Source of the DNA: Pseudomonas wenzhouensis
GTDB taxonomy: Bacteria > Pseudomonadota > Gammaproteobacteria > Pseudomonadales > Pseudomonadaceae
Assembly: GCF_021029445.1 (NCBI RefSeq)
Contig: NZ_CP072610.1
Span: 1,798,001-1,862,000, forward strand
DNA: 64,000 bases
Reading direction: 5' to 3'
Position 1 is the first letter of the stretch. Every line of letters starts with the position of its first letter. Shown one piece after another: positions 29,244 to 39,194 of this stretch. The notes beneath the pieces were generated by a model. It was given only the letters and a program-made list of their open reading frames with translations. It was not told the origin of the DNA and ran no database searches. A program made the translations under genes and the position numbers.

Positions 29244-29603
29244 ATGATGCGTCCCGACGCCAAGGTGCAGAAGGTCTATCTCTACCCAAAGCCCGTCGAT
29301 TTCCGCAAATCCATCAACGGCCTGGCCGCTCTGGTCGAGCTGGACATCAAGGTGGAAGTGTTCAACCCCGTGCTGTTCGTGTTCCTCAACCGCACCCGCA
29401 GTCAGGTCAAGATCCTCTACTGGGAGCGCAATGGCTTCTGCCTGTGGCTCAAGCGTTTGGAAGCCGAACGCTTCAAGACCAAGCCCGATGCCGGCGACGA
29501 GGCCATCGAGCTGACGGTCGATGAGTTGAACTGGCTGCTCGACGGCATCGACCTGTGGCGCAACCGTCCGCACCAGATACTGACGCCGCGTTTCGTGACC
29601 TGA
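29244..29603 (+). CDS. IS66 accessory protein TnpB (element A)
   Basis: A 119-residue IS66 Orf2-like protein, required for transposition of IS66 elements but without known catalysis. The family core is visible: KVYLYPKPVDFRKSINGLAA, VFNPVLFVFLNRTRSQVKIL and YWERNGFCLWLKRLE. It is followed 19 bp later by tnpC. The element-B copy (32874-33233) gives the same protein. Confidence 0.92.
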   Translation: MMRPDAKVQKVYLYPKPVDFRKSINGLAALVELDIKVEVFNPVLFVFLNRTRSQVKILYWERNGFCLWLKRLEAERFKTKPDAGDEAIELTVDELNWLLDGIDLWRNRPHQILTPRFVT

Positions 29604-29622
29604 GCCGGTATAATCCACGGCC

Positions 29623-31206
29623 ATGATCGCCGTGCCCGCCCCCCTTCCTGACGACCCAATCCTGCTCAAGCATTTACTGCTGCTGGCCAGTGAACAGGCG
29701 GCTGCGAAAGATGCTCGCATAGAACAACTTCAGGAACAGGTCGCCCTGCTGCGCCACAAGTTGTTCTCGCCCAAGTCCGAGCGCAGCCCTGAAGATACCG
29801 ACTCGCCGCAGTTGGCCATGTTCAACGAGGCCGAAGAGCTGATCGAAGCGCTGTCCGCCGCGCCAAGCGAAGCCGAAGCCGAAGCCGAAGCCGAAGCCGA
29901 AGCCGAAGCCGAAGCCGAAGAAATCGTTGCGCCGGTCAAGCGCCGTGGCAAGCGCAAGCCGTTGCCGGCCAACCTGCCGCGTGTCGAGGTCATCCACGAC
30001 CTGCCCGAGCACGAGCTGACTTGCGCCTGTGGCGCCTGCAAACAGCTCATCGGCGAGGAGACCAGCGAGCAGCTGGAGATCATCCCGATGCAGGTGCGGG
30101 TCATCCGCCATATCCGCAAGACCTACGCCTGCAAGGCCTGCGAAGCGGCGCCGATCACTGCCGACAAGCCGGCCCAACTGATCGAGAAGAGCCTGGCCAG
30201 CCCCAGTGTGCTGGCGATGCTGCTGACCACCAAATACGCCGACGGCATCCCGCTGTACCGCTTCGAGAAGATGCTCAGCCGCCACGGCGTCGAGATCCCG
30301 CGCCAGACCCTGGCGCGCTGGGTGATCCAGAGCGGCGAGCAACTGCAACCGCTGCTCAACCTGCTGCGCGACAAGTTGCTCGAATACCCCGTTTTGCACT
30401 GCGACGAAACGCGCTTGCAGGTACTGCATGAACCGGGACGCGATCCCACCGCGCAGTCCTGGATGTGGGTACAAAGCGGTGGACCACCGGATAAGCCGGT
30501 GATCCTCTTCGACTACACCGCCAGCCGCGCGCAGGAGGTGCCGCTGCGCCTGCTCGATGGTTATCGCGGCTACCTGATGACCGACGACTACGCCGGCTAC
30601 AACGCCGTGGCCGCGCAAGAAGGCATCGAACGCCTCGGCTGCTGGGCGCATGCGCGGCGCAAGTTCGTCGAGGCGCAGAAAGTGCAACCCAAGGGCAAAA
30701 CCGGCCGTGCCGACATGGCGTTGAACCTGATCAACAAGCTCTACGGCATCGAGCGGGACCTGAAGGACGCTTGCGATACCGAGCGCCTGGTCGCCCGTCA
30801 GCAACGCAGCCAGCCGCTGCTCGATCAACTTAAGACCTGGCTGGACAAGACCCAGCCGCAGGTCGTCGGGCAGACGGCGCTGGGCAGGGCGGTGAACTAC
30901 CTGGCCAGCAACTGGAGAAAGCTGGTGCGCTACGTCGAAGGTGGACATCTCCCGATCGACAACAACCGCGCGGAGAACGCCATCCGCCCGTTCGTTATCG
31001 GGCGCAAGAACTGGCTGTTCAGCGACACGCCCAAGGGGGCCACGGCCAGCGCGCAGATCTACAGCCTGATCGAAACCGCCAAGGCCAATGGCCAGGAGCC
31101 TTACGCCTGGCTGCGCCACATCCTCGAACGCCTGCCGGCCGCCAATAGCGTCGAGGATTACGAAGCGCTGCTGCCGTGGAATTGCTCGCCAGTGAGCGCA
31201 TCCTGA
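29623..31206 (+). CDS. IS66 transposase TnpC (element A)
   Basis: A 527-residue IS66 transposase. Order of parts: N-terminal leucine-zipper-like helix (residues 10-50), an acidic Glu-Ala repeat around 85-105 encoded by GAAGCC units, a zinc finger (CACGACKQ and [10 protein letters not shown]), and the DDE domain with Asp261 in HCDETR, Asp321/322 in MTDDYAGYN and Glu451 in [11 protein letters not shown]. It looks complete. The first half is nearly identical to element B's TnpC, whereas the catalytic half differs at many positions. Confidence 0.94.
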   Translation: MIAVPAPLPDDPILLKHLLLLASEQAAAKDARIEQLQEQVALLRHKLFSPKSERSPEDTDSPQLAMFNEAEELIEALSAAPSEAEAEAEAEAEAEAEAEEIVAPVKRRGKRKPLPANLPRVEVIHDLPEHELTCACGACKQLIGEETSEQLEIIPMQVRVIRHIRKTYACKACEAAPITADKPAQLIEKSLASPSVLAMLLTTKYADGIPLYRFEKMLSRHGVEIPRQTLARWVIQSGEQLQPLLNLLRDKLLEYPVLHCDETRLQVLHEPGRDPTAQSWMWVQSGGPPDKPVILFDYTASRAQEVPLRLLDGYRGYLMTDDYAGYNAVAAQEGIERLGCWAHARRKFVEAQKVQPKGKTGRADMALNLINKLYGIERDLKDACDTERLVARQQRSQPLLDQLKTWLDKTQPQVVGQTALGRAVNYLASNWRKLVRYVEGGHLPIDNNRAENAIRPFVIGRKNWLFSDTPKGATASAQIYSLIETAKANGQEPYAWLRHILERLPAANSVEDYEALLPWNCSPVSAS

Positions 31207-31273
31207 CAGACCCGCTCCATCAGCAGTAGGTGGGGTTTATGGAGCGGTTACGTCCTAGCGGACGGGGTTGTTT

Positions 31274-32854
31274 TCAGGAAGCAGCTGGCGCTGGCGAGCA
31301 GTTCCACGGCAACAGCGCTTCGTAGCCTTCGACGCTGTTGACCTGAGGCAGGCGCTCAAGGATGTGGCGCAGGTAGGCGTAGGGCTCCTGGCCATTGGCT
31401 TTGGCGGTTTCGATCAGACTATAGATCTGTGCGCTGGCCGTGGCGCCTTTGGGTGTGTCGCTGAACAGCCAGTTTTTGCGGCCGATGACGAACGGGCGGA
31501 TGGCGTTCTCGGCGCGGTTGTTGTCGATGGGCAGGTTTCCGCCTTCGATGTAGCGCTCCAGGCGGCTCCAGTTGTTGGCCAAGTAGTTCACCGCCTTGCC
31601 CAGGGAGGTCTGTCCGGCGACCTGCGGCTGAGCTTTGTCGAGCCAGGCTTTGAGCTGGTCGAGCACGGGTTGACTGCGCTGTTGGCGGGCGCTCAGGCGT
31701 TCAGCGTCGCTGGCGTCTTTCAGCTCGCGCTCGATACCGTAGAGTTTGTTGATCAGGTTCAGGGCCATGTCGGCTCGCCCAGTTTTGCCTTTAGGCTGCA
31801 CCTTCTGCGCCTCGATAAATTTGCGCCTCGCATGGGCCCAGCAGGCCAGCCGCTCGATGCCCGCTTGCGCGGCCACGGCGTTGTAGCCGGAGTAGTCGTC
31901 GGTCATTAAATAACCGCAATAGCCGGTGAGCAGGCGCAAGGGTACGTCCTGCGCACGACTGGTTGTGTAGTCGAAGAGGACCACCGGCCTGTCTGGCGGG
32001 CCGCCGGTTTGCACCCACATCCAGGATTGGCTGCTCGGGTCGCGCCCCGGTTCTTTGAGCACCTGCACCCGGGTTTCGTCGCAGTGCAACACCGGATAAT
32101 CCAGCAGCGTGTCGCGCATCAAGTTGAGCAAGGGTTGCAGATAGTCACCGCATTGGATCACCCAGCGAGCCAGGGTCTGGCGCGGGATCTCGACGCCGTG
32201 GCGGCTGAGCATCTTCTCGAAGCGGTACAGCGGGATGCCGTCGGCGTATTTGGTGGTCAGCAGCATCGCCAGCACACTGGGGCTGGCCAGGCTCTTCTCG
32301 ATCAGTTGGGCCGGCTTGTCGGCAGTGATCGGCGCCGCTTCGCAGGCCTTGCAGGCGTAGGTCTTGCGGATATGGCGGATGACCCGCACCTGCATCGGGA
32401 TGATCTCCAGCTGCTCGCTGGTCTCCTCGCCGATGACTTGTTTGCAGGCGCCACAGGCGCAAGTCAGCTCGTGCTCGGGCAGGTCGTGGATGACCTCGAC
32501 ACGCGGCAGGTTGGCCGGCAACGGCTTGCGCTTGCCACGGCGCTTGACCGGCGCAACGATTTCTTCGGCTTCGGCTTCGGCTTCGGCTTCGGCTTCGGCT
32601 TCGGCTTCGCTTGGCGCGGCGGACAGCGCTTCGATCAGCTCTTCGGCCTCGTTGAACATGGCCAACTGCGGCGAGTCGGTATCTTCAGGGCTGCGCTCGG
32701 ACTTGGGCGAGAACAACTTGTGGCGCAGCAGGGCGACCTGTTCCTGAAGTTGTTCTATGCGAGCATCTTTCGCAGCCGCCTGTTCACTGGCCAGCAGCAG
32801 TAAATGCTTGAGCAGGATTGGGTCGTCAGGAAGGGGGGCGGGCACGGCGATCAT
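31274..32854 (-). CDS. IS66 transposase TnpC (element B)
   Basis: Reverse-strand TnpC of 526 residues with the same domain order as the element-A copy: coiled-coil N-terminus, Glu-Ala repeat (one unit fewer than A), zinc finger, and DDE domain with [21 protein letters not shown] and [11 protein letters not shown]. Residues 1 to about 245 match copy A apart from one Leu/Val change and the repeat number; after WVIQ the two diverge. The gene appears intact. Confidence 0.94.
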   Translation of the reverse strand: MIAVPAPLPDDPILLKHLLLLASEQAAAKDARIEQLQEQVALLRHKLFSPKSERSPEDTDSPQLAMFNEAEELIEALSAAPSEAEAEAEAEAEAEAEEIVAPVKRRGKRKPLPANLPRVEVIHDLPEHELTCACGACKQVIGEETSEQLEIIPMQVRVIRHIRKTYACKACEAAPITADKPAQLIEKSLASPSVLAMLLTTKYADGIPLYRFEKMLSRHGVEIPRQTLARWVIQCGDYLQPLLNLMRDTLLDYPVLHCDETRVQVLKEPGRDPSSQSWMWVQTGGPPDRPVVLFDYTTSRAQDVPLRLLTGYCGYLMTDDYSGYNAVAAQAGIERLACWAHARRKFIEAQKVQPKGKTGRADMALNLINKLYGIERELKDASDAERLSARQQRSQPVLDQLKAWLDKAQPQVAGQTSLGKAVNYLANNWSRLERYIEGGNLPIDNNRAENAIRPFVIGRKNWLFSDTPKGATASAQIYSLIETAKANGQEPYAYLRHILERLPQVNSVEGYEALLPWNCSPAPAAS

Positions 32855-32873
32855 GGCCGTGGATTATACCGGC

Positions 32874-33233
32874 TCAGGTCACGAAACGCGGCGTCAGTAT
32901 CTGGTGCGGACGGTTGCGCCACAGGTCGATGCCGTCGAGCAGCCAGTTCAACTCATCGACCGTCAGCTCGATGGCCTCGTCGCCGGCATCGGGCTTGGTC
33001 TTGAAGCGTTCGGCTTCCAAACGCTTGAGCCACAGGCAGAAGCCATTGCGCTCCCAGTAGAGGATCTTGACCTGACTGCGGGTGCGGTTGAGGAACACGA
33101 ACAGCACGGGGTTGAACACTTCCACCTTGATGTCCAGCTCGACCAGAGCGGCCAGGCCGTTGATGGATTTGCGGAAATCGACGGGCTTTGGGTAGAGATA
33201 GACCTTCTGCACCTTGGCGTCGGGACGCATCAT
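32874..33233 (-). CDS. IS66 accessory protein TnpB (element B)
   Basis: A 119-residue IS66 Orf2-like protein identical by eye to the element-A copy, beginning MMRPDAKVQKVYLYPKP. It lies 19 bp upstream of the element-B tnpC on the same (reverse) strand. Its function in the family is as an essential transposition partner of TnpC. Confidence 0.92.
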   Translation of the reverse strand: MMRPDAKVQKVYLYPKPVDFRKSINGLAALVELDIKVEVFNPVLFVFLNRTRSQVKILYWERNGFCLWLKRLEAERFKTKPDAGDEAIELTVDELNWLLDGIDLWRNRPHQILTPRFVT

Positions 33234-33317
33234 GACGGAGCTCCACGGGAAAAAATGGGGAGCCCAGCATCCGGGAACGGACAGGTCAGTTGAAGGTGGG
33301 GTTTATGGAGCGGTTAC

Positions 33318-33404
33318 AGAACAACTTGTGGTGCAGCAGGGCGTTCTCTTCCTGCAATTGCAGAATCAGAGCCTTGAGCAGGACAAGATCAGCCGAGGCT
33401 TTTG
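33318..33404 (-). pseudogene. IS66 TnpC remnant (element C), 5' coding fragment
   Basis: After the second copy of AGAACAAC, the reverse strand encodes ADLVLLKALILQLQEENALL and HHKLF, the N-terminal coiled coil of an IS66 TnpC. It joins in frame to the fragment ending at 29131. The start codon, tnpB and terminal repeat are missing; the sequence breaks off at a repeat of the tRNA-Asn 3' end near 33404. Confidence 0.82.
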
Positions 33405-33408
33405 AATT

Positions 33409-33725
33409 TGGCTCCGCGATCTGGACTCGACAGCGCAGCTGAACGCGCTTCAGCGCGGCCCCGGAGGGGCAAACGAAGCGAATAGCCTGGGACGTTGTCC
33501 CTGGTGAGAGTCTGCAGGCAATAAAAAAACCAGCGGTTAGGCTGGGCTCTTGAATTTGGCTCCGCGACCTGGACTCGACAGCGCAGCTGAGCGCGCTTCA
33601 GCGCGGCCCCGAAGGGGTGAGCGAAGCGAATAACCTGGGACGTGGTCCCTGGTGAGAGTCCGCAGGTAATAAAAAACCCAGCACTAGGCTGGGTTCTTGA
33701 ATTTGGCTCCGCGACCTGGACTCGA
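33409..33725. repeat. Three direct repeats of the tRNA-Asn 3' end with ~147-bp period
   Basis: The 22 bases at 33704-33725, the 3' end of tRNA-Asn, recur at 33557-33578 (identical) and 33409-33430 (one change). The DNA between them is also repeated: a GC-rich hairpin (CGCGCTTCAGCGCGG) and a terminator-like stretch of As followed by CCAGC..GCTGG. The pattern could result from tandem duplication or from repeated integration at the tRNA 3' end. No gene is seen in it. Confidence 0.85.
33671..33696 (-). terminator. Rho-independent terminator of tRNA-Asn
   Basis: On the reverse strand AACCCAGCCTAGTGCTGGGT is followed by a run of Ts: a strong hairpin with U-tract just downstream of the tRNA 3' end. 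A decayed copy lies at about 33523-33550 in the upstream repeat unit. Confidence 0.82.
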
Positions 33726-33779
33726 ACCAGGGACCCAATGATTAACAGTCATTTGCTCTACCGACTGAGCTATCGCGGA
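33704..33779 (-). tRNA. tRNA-Asn (GTT)
   Basis: A 76-nt cloverleaf on the reverse strand. The acceptor stem begins TCCGCGA, the anticodon arm is GACTGTTAATC with GTT, the T-arm has GGTTCGAGTCC, and CCA is encoded. In P. aeruginosa a tRNA-Asn also lies between the O-antigen locus and the aromatic aminotransferase gene, so it marks the right border here. Confidence 0.97.
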
Positions 33780-33791
33780 ACAACGTTGCGT

Positions 33792-33819
33792 ATGTTACTG
33801 ATTAAAAAGGGGAAGTCAA
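33792..33819 (-). promoter_or_regulatory. Predicted sigma-70 promoter of tRNA-Asn
   Basis: Reverse strand: TTGACT (33819-33814), 16-bp spacer, TAACAT (33797-33792), ending 12 bp before the tRNA 5' end. The -35 box overlaps a GAAGTCA/TGACTTC inverted repeat at 33812-33836 of unknown meaning. Confidence 0.6.
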
Positions 33820-34013
33820 CACTTTGCGGTGACTTCTATCTGGCCACGACGCGTTTGGTTTGGTGGGCGAGGCTTTGGCCGCGACAGCGCTGGTAGAGCC
33901 CATGCGCAATACCGCTGTCCGGGTATTGGTGTAATTACATGGACTCGCCCACGCCGAGGCGTCAATGCGCCACGGTGGCAGTCTAAGAAGCCAACGGCAG
34001 CGAGGGCGAGTCC

Positions 34014-35117
34014 ATGAAAAAGCATACAGCAACTAATCAATCCCAGGCCTTAAACGATCTATCGGCCTGCACGACAGTGGCAGTCGATCTTGCCAAGCGG
34101 GTCTTTCAGGTGGCGGGAGAAGACGTTCTTGGTCAGGTGCGTTACGAGGCGCGGATCAAGTCGCGTGAGGCGTTCTACGAGTTTCTGTGCAAGTTGCCGC
34201 CGAGTGTCGTCGTGCTGGTTGAAACTGGCCCAGGTGCTCAGGCGTGGGCACGGCAGCTACAGGGGCAAGGCAACCTGGCGCGGATTCTTCCGGCTCGTCT
34301 CGTCGAGGGTCACCGCAGCGGTGCGAAGAATGATCGTAACGATGCCCTGTCGATCTTGCGCGCCGGTCGCGATAGCAAGATTTCAGCCGTGCCCATCAAA
34401 AGCGCTGCCTCGCTGGCCATGCAGGCGCTGCATCGCGCTCGGCAGGGTTATGTGCGTCGGCGTACGGCGATGAGTAATCAGATGCGCGGTTTGCTGCTGG
34501 AGCACGGCGTGGCTCTGGCGCAAGGCGATGCGGCTATCAGCCACGTGATACCGAGGGTGCTGGAAGATGCAACGCAGCCACTGCCGGAGATACTGCGGGA
34601 GTTGATCGACGAATTGCTGGGTGAATGGCGGCAATTGGGCGAACGCATCAACGTCTTGAGCGGGCGCTTGGAAGCTGCTGCGAACGCGGACAAGACCGCG
34701 AAACGACTGATGACGGTGCGCGGAGTCGGCCCGATCATCGCCACCGCGCTGCTGGCCAAGCAAACCGAACCTGAACGTTTCGCCAATGCCCGCTTATATG
34801 CGGCTTACTTCGGCATGGTGCCTGATCAGCACAGCAGCGGAGAAAAGATCCGCCTGGGCAAGATGAGCAAGCGAGGCGATGGCTACATGCGCAGCCTGAT
34901 GATCCAGGGCGCGCATCCGGTCCTCCGACAACTACGGCCTGATTCGCAGCAACCGGATGATCGCCGCTTGCTGGGCTGGCTGAGTCGCCTGGGGCGCAAA
35001 GAGGCGGCGGTGAGGTTAGCCAACCGCAACCTACGGATCGCCTGGGTGCTGCTACAGAATGAACAGACTTATCAACGCCAGCCAGTTAATGACAGGCAGG
35101 CGGAAATGAGTCACTGA
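34014..35117 (+). CDS. IS110-family transposase (DEDD, IS1111 group)
   Basis: A 367-residue recombinase. The N-terminal RuvC-like DEDD domain shows VAVDLAKRVFQV, a Glu in VLVETGPGAQAW, and KNDRNDALSIL; the C-terminal serine-containing Tnp20 domain includes LMTVRGVGPIIATALLA and YAAYFGMVPDQHSSGEKIRLG. Enzymes of this family act with an IS-encoded guide RNA. The ATG at 34014 is embedded in a third copy of the 12-bp terminal repeat (34004-34015), and GAGGG just upstream can act as ribosome site. The gene is intact. Confidence 0.93.
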   Translation: MKKHTATNQSQALNDLSACTTVAVDLAKRVFQVAGEDVLGQVRYEARIKSREAFYEFLCKLPPSVVVLVETGPGAQAWARQLQGQGNLARILPARLVEGHRSGAKNDRNDALSILRAGRDSKISAVPIKSAASLAMQALHRARQGYVRRRTAMSNQMRGLLLEHGVALAQGDAAISHVIPRVLEDATQPLPEILRELIDELLGEWRQLGERINVLSGRLEAAANADKTAKRLMTVRGVGPIIATALLAKQTEPERFANARLYAAYFGMVPDQHSSGEKIRLGKMSKRGDGYMRSLMIQGAHPVLRQLRPDSQQPDDRRLLGWLSRLGRKEAAVRLANRNLRIAWVLLQNEQTYQRQPVNDRQAEMSH

Positions 35118-35355
35118 TCCACCGAGTTCTGCCACCGGGGCGCGAAGTCGCTCCAACCTCTGCTAGAAAACATTGACCCCAGGTAAGACCGTTGCGGATT
35201 GATGCCTTGGCTCCTACTGGCCTTCGAGGTCTGAATGTAATAGGCATACCGCAAGCTCACACAATGTTGGCCAGAAGCTGATGACAGCTTCCTCGAATAG
35301 GCCTGATACATAGATGCAGCCGGGTAGCAGTGTTGAAAAGCAGGTTTGACAGTGG
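35118..35355 (+). ncRNA. Putative seek/bridge RNA region of the IS1111-type element
   Basis: IS1111-group elements carry their guide RNA in the 3' non-coding end. This 238-bp gene-free stretch contains GGCTCCTAC at 35209-35217, the exact reverse complement of GTAGGAGCC, the sequence spanning the insertion point, and ATTGATG at 35198-35204, which matches the left flank ATTGGTG at six of seven bases. Further along, TGTAATA (35236-35242) and GATACATAG (near 35296) resemble the element's own junction ends, as expected for a donor loop. RNA boundaries are not determined; the role is inferred from published IS110/IS1111 biology. Confidence 0.65.
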
Positions 35356-35370
35356 GGGCGAGTCCATACA

Positions 35371-35651
35371 TAGGAGCCCCGCCCCGGGGCGAAGCGTTTG
35401 GTTGTGCGGTGTTCTTGTGATCCGCCGCGAGGCGCGGCTCCTACAGGGGGAGGCGGTGCCTGTGGTGCTTGCGTAGGAGCCCCGCCCCGGGGCGAAGCTT
35501 TTGGTTTGCGGTGTTCTTGCGATTCGCCGCGAGGCGCTGCTCCTACAGGGGGAGGTGGTGCCTGTGGTGCTTGCGTAGGAGCCCCGCCCCGGGGCGAAGC
35601 GTTTGGTTGTGCGGTGCTCTACCGAATGATTCGCGGCGGGGCGCCGCTCCA
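35371..35651. repeat. REP/REPIN array, three doublets
   Basis: Three alternating pairs of GTAGGAGCCCCGCCCCGGGG and the opposite arm CGCCGCGAGGCGCGGCTCCT occur with a period near 110 bp. The first arm is the one split by the IS1111-type element. Together with the non-coding IS tail, these fill the gap between the transposase and the aminotransferase gene. Confidence 0.85.
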
Positions 35652-35672
35652 CAGTTATTTGATGCATACAAA

Positions 35673-35700
35673 AACGCCGGCTTATGGGCCGGCGTTCTTG
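35673..35700 (-). terminator. Terminator of the aminotransferase gene
   Basis: Reverse strand: AACGCCGGCCCATAAGCCGG followed by CGTTTTTG, a strong GC hairpin with a T-run, 15-40 bp downstream of the aminotransferase stop codon. Confidence 0.82.
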
Positions 35701-35714
35701 TTTATTGCAGAGGC

Positions 35715-36911
35715 TTACAGCACGGCGTGGATCGCGCGGGTGACGCTGTCCAGGTTGCCCTTGTTCAGCGCAGCGACGCAGATGCGGCCGGTGCCGACGG
35801 CGTAGATGCCGAATTCTTCCTTGAGGCGTTCCACTTGCTCCACGGTGAGGCCGGAGTAGGAGAACATGCCGCGCTGCTGCGCGACGAAGCCGAAGTCACG
35901 CTTGGCGCCCAGTGCGGCCAGTTGCTCGACCATGGCCAGGCGCATGCTGCGAATGCGGTCGCGCATTTCGCCCAGTTCGGCTTCCCACATGGCGCGCAGC
36001 TCGGGGCTGTTGAGCACGCTGGCGACCACGGTGGCGCCGTGGGTCGGCGGGTTGGAGTAGTTGGTACGGATCACGCGCTTGAGCTGCGACAGGACGCGAG
36101 TCGATTCTTCGCGGCTGCTGGTGACCAGCGACAGAGCGCCCACGCGTTCGCCATACAGCGAGAACGACTTGGAGAAGGAGCTGGACACGAAGAACTCCAG
36201 GCCCGACTCGGCGAACAGACGCACGGCTTCGGCGTCCTGGTCGATGCCGTCACCGAAGCCCTGGTAGGCGATGTCGAGGAAGGGCACGTGCTCGCGCTCG
36301 CGCAGCACGTCCAGCACGGCCTTCCAGTCTTCCAATTGCAGGTCGACGCCGGTCGGGTTATGGCAGCAGGCGTGCAGCACGACGATGGAACGGGCCGGCA
36401 GGTTACGCAGGTCTTCGAGCATGCCGCCGCGGTTCACACCGTTGCTGAACGGATCGTAGTAGCGGTAGTTCTGCACTGGGAAACCGGCGGATTCGAACAG
36501 GGCGCGGTGGTTTTCCCAGCTCGGGTCGCTGATGGCCACGGTGGCGTCCGGCAGCAGGCGCTTGAGGAAGTCGGCGCCGATCTTCAGTGCGCCGGTACCG
36601 CCCAGGGCTTGCGTGGTGATCACACGGCCGGCTTCGATCAGGGCTGCGCCCTTGCCGAACAGCAGCTCCTGCACGGCCTTGTCATAGGCCGCGATGCCTT
36701 CGATGGGTAGGTAGCCACGTGGCGCGTGCGCCTCGATACGCGCTTTTTCGGCTTCTGCGACGGCGCGCAGCAGCGGAATCCGTCCCTCCTCGTTGTAGTA
36801 GACGCCCACGCCAAGGTTGACCTTGGTCGCGCGGGTGTCGGCGTTGAATGCTTCGTTGAGGCCCAGGATGGGATCGCGCGGAGCCATTTCGACGGCAGAG
36901 AAGAGACTCAT
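35715..36911 (-). CDS. Aromatic-amino-acid / aspartate aminotransferase (class I)
   Basis: PLP-dependent transaminase of 398 residues, interconverting aromatic amino acids (or aspartate) and their keto acids. The N-terminus MSLFSAVEMAPRDPILGLNE matches TyrB/PhhC-type enzymes. NLGVGVYYNEEG, HACCHNPTGVDL and the PLP-lysine region FVSSSFSKSFSLYGERVGAL are visible. The start at 36911 is preferred; an upstream extension to 37034 has no family resemblance. P. aeruginosa has an equivalent gene between tRNA-Asn and uvrB, so this marks return to conserved backbone. Confidence 0.92.
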   Translation of the reverse strand: MSLFSAVEMAPRDPILGLNEAFNADTRATKVNLGVGVYYNEEGRIPLLRAVAEAEKARIEAHAPRGYLPIEGIAAYDKAVQELLFGKGAALIEAGRVITTQALGGTGALKIGADFLKRLLPDATVAISDPSWENHRALFESAGFPVQNYRYYDPFSNGVNRGGMLEDLRNLPARSIVVLHACCHNPTGVDLQLEDWKAVLDVLREREHVPFLDIAYQGFGDGIDQDAEAVRLFAESGLEFFVSSSFSKSFSLYGERVGALSLVTSSREESTRVLSQLKRVIRTNYSNPPTHGATVVASVLNSPELRAMWEAELGEMRDRIRSMRLAMVEQLAALGAKRDFGFVAQQRGMFSYSGLTVEQVERLKEEFGIYAVGTGRICVAALNKGNLDSVTRAIHAVL

Positions 36912-37051
36912 GATGGATGCGGCAACTCGAGTGAGGGGTGGGTGGCCAGGCGTCCCCGACAAAAGCGCTAGGGGGCGCGTAAACGGGGCGTTAGTATAAC
37001 GACCCTGTATCCAGGGGGCGACAGCGCAAAGCACTGAATTAAGGCCTTTTG

Positions 37052-37074
37052 CCAGGTAATTCGACTCTACCTGG
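37052..37074. promoter_or_regulatory. Inverted repeat in the aminotransferase-uvrB divergent region
   Basis: CCAGGTA and TACCTGG, separated by 9 bp, form a perfect 7-bp palindrome in the divergent promoter region. It could bind a dimeric regulator. No LexA box (CTG-N10-CAG type) was found nearby, so SOS control of uvrB is not supported by what I see. The rest of the 244-bp gap shows no gene. Confidence 0.4.
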
Positions 37075-37155
37075 AGCTATTGCCGAGTCGCCCCGCAATT
37101 CATGGCTTTGACGCCGCCCGGCAGGGCGCGTCACAGTCGTTTGTCGAGGTGCTGC

Positions 37156-39171
<2,016 letters not shown>

Positions 39172-39194
39172 TGTTGCTGCATGGGGCCGAGGTG

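Larger units (their letters stand above)
29160..31251 (+). mobile_element. IS66-family element A (innermost)
   Basis: A 2,092-bp element with inverted ends GTAACCGCTCCATAAACCCC (29160) and complement (to 31251). The 8-bp direct repeat GTCCTAGC occurs at 29152-29159 and 31252-31259. It carries tnpB and tnpC in the forward direction, opposite to element B, and lacks a tnpA. It is the youngest insertion of the nest. Confidence 0.95.
29132..33317 (-). mobile_element. IS66-family element B (middle layer)
   Basis: Ends: GTAAGCGCTCCATAAACCCC from 29132 and the complement of GTAACCGCTCCATAAACCCC ending at 33317. An 8-bp duplication AGAACAAC borders both sides, the size expected for IS66. Genes tnpB and tnpC are on the reverse strand. 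Element A is inserted only 20 bp inside the tnpC-side end, within the target GTCCTAGC, so B's tnpC is left intact. No tnpA is present between the end and tnpB. Confidence 0.92.
28446..33404 (-). mobile_element. IS66-family element C (outermost, truncated, host of the nest)
   Basis: The intact end is the terminal repeat starting GTAAGCGCTCCATAAACCCC at 28446. The reverse-strand transposase gene runs from 28489 to 29131, is interrupted by element B, and resumes at 33326-33404 with its 5' coding part (ALILQLQEENALLHHKLF). Element B is flanked by AGAACAAC at 29124-29131 and 33318-33325, so the two C pieces join exactly. The tnpB gene and other end of C are lost where the sequence switches to tRNA-Asn repeats near 33404. 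C is the oldest member of a three-layer nest. Confidence 0.88.
33932..35370 (+). mobile_element. IS110-family (IS1111-type) element inserted in a REP
   Basis: Subterminal inverted repeats ATGGACTCGCCC (33939-33950) and GGGCGAGTCCAT (35356-35367), with 7 bp outside on the left and 3 bp on the right, are the IS1111-group pattern. No target duplication is expected. Joining the outer flanks (...ATTGGTG and TAGGAGCCCCGCC...) recreates the start of a REP arm as seen elsewhere in the window, so the element landed precisely in a REP. It carries a transposase and about 240 bp of 3' non-coding DNA. Confidence 0.87.

Noticed and set aside
29674..31119. Long frame antisense to IS66 TnpC (and its twin at 32009-32803)
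   Set aside because: Composition is an antisense shadow, including Gly-Phe repeats opposite the Glu-Ala repeat; no independent gene evidence.
35469..36710. 413-codon forward frame opposite the aminotransferase
   Set aside because: It starts in REP repeats and runs antisense to a well-supported class I aminotransferase.
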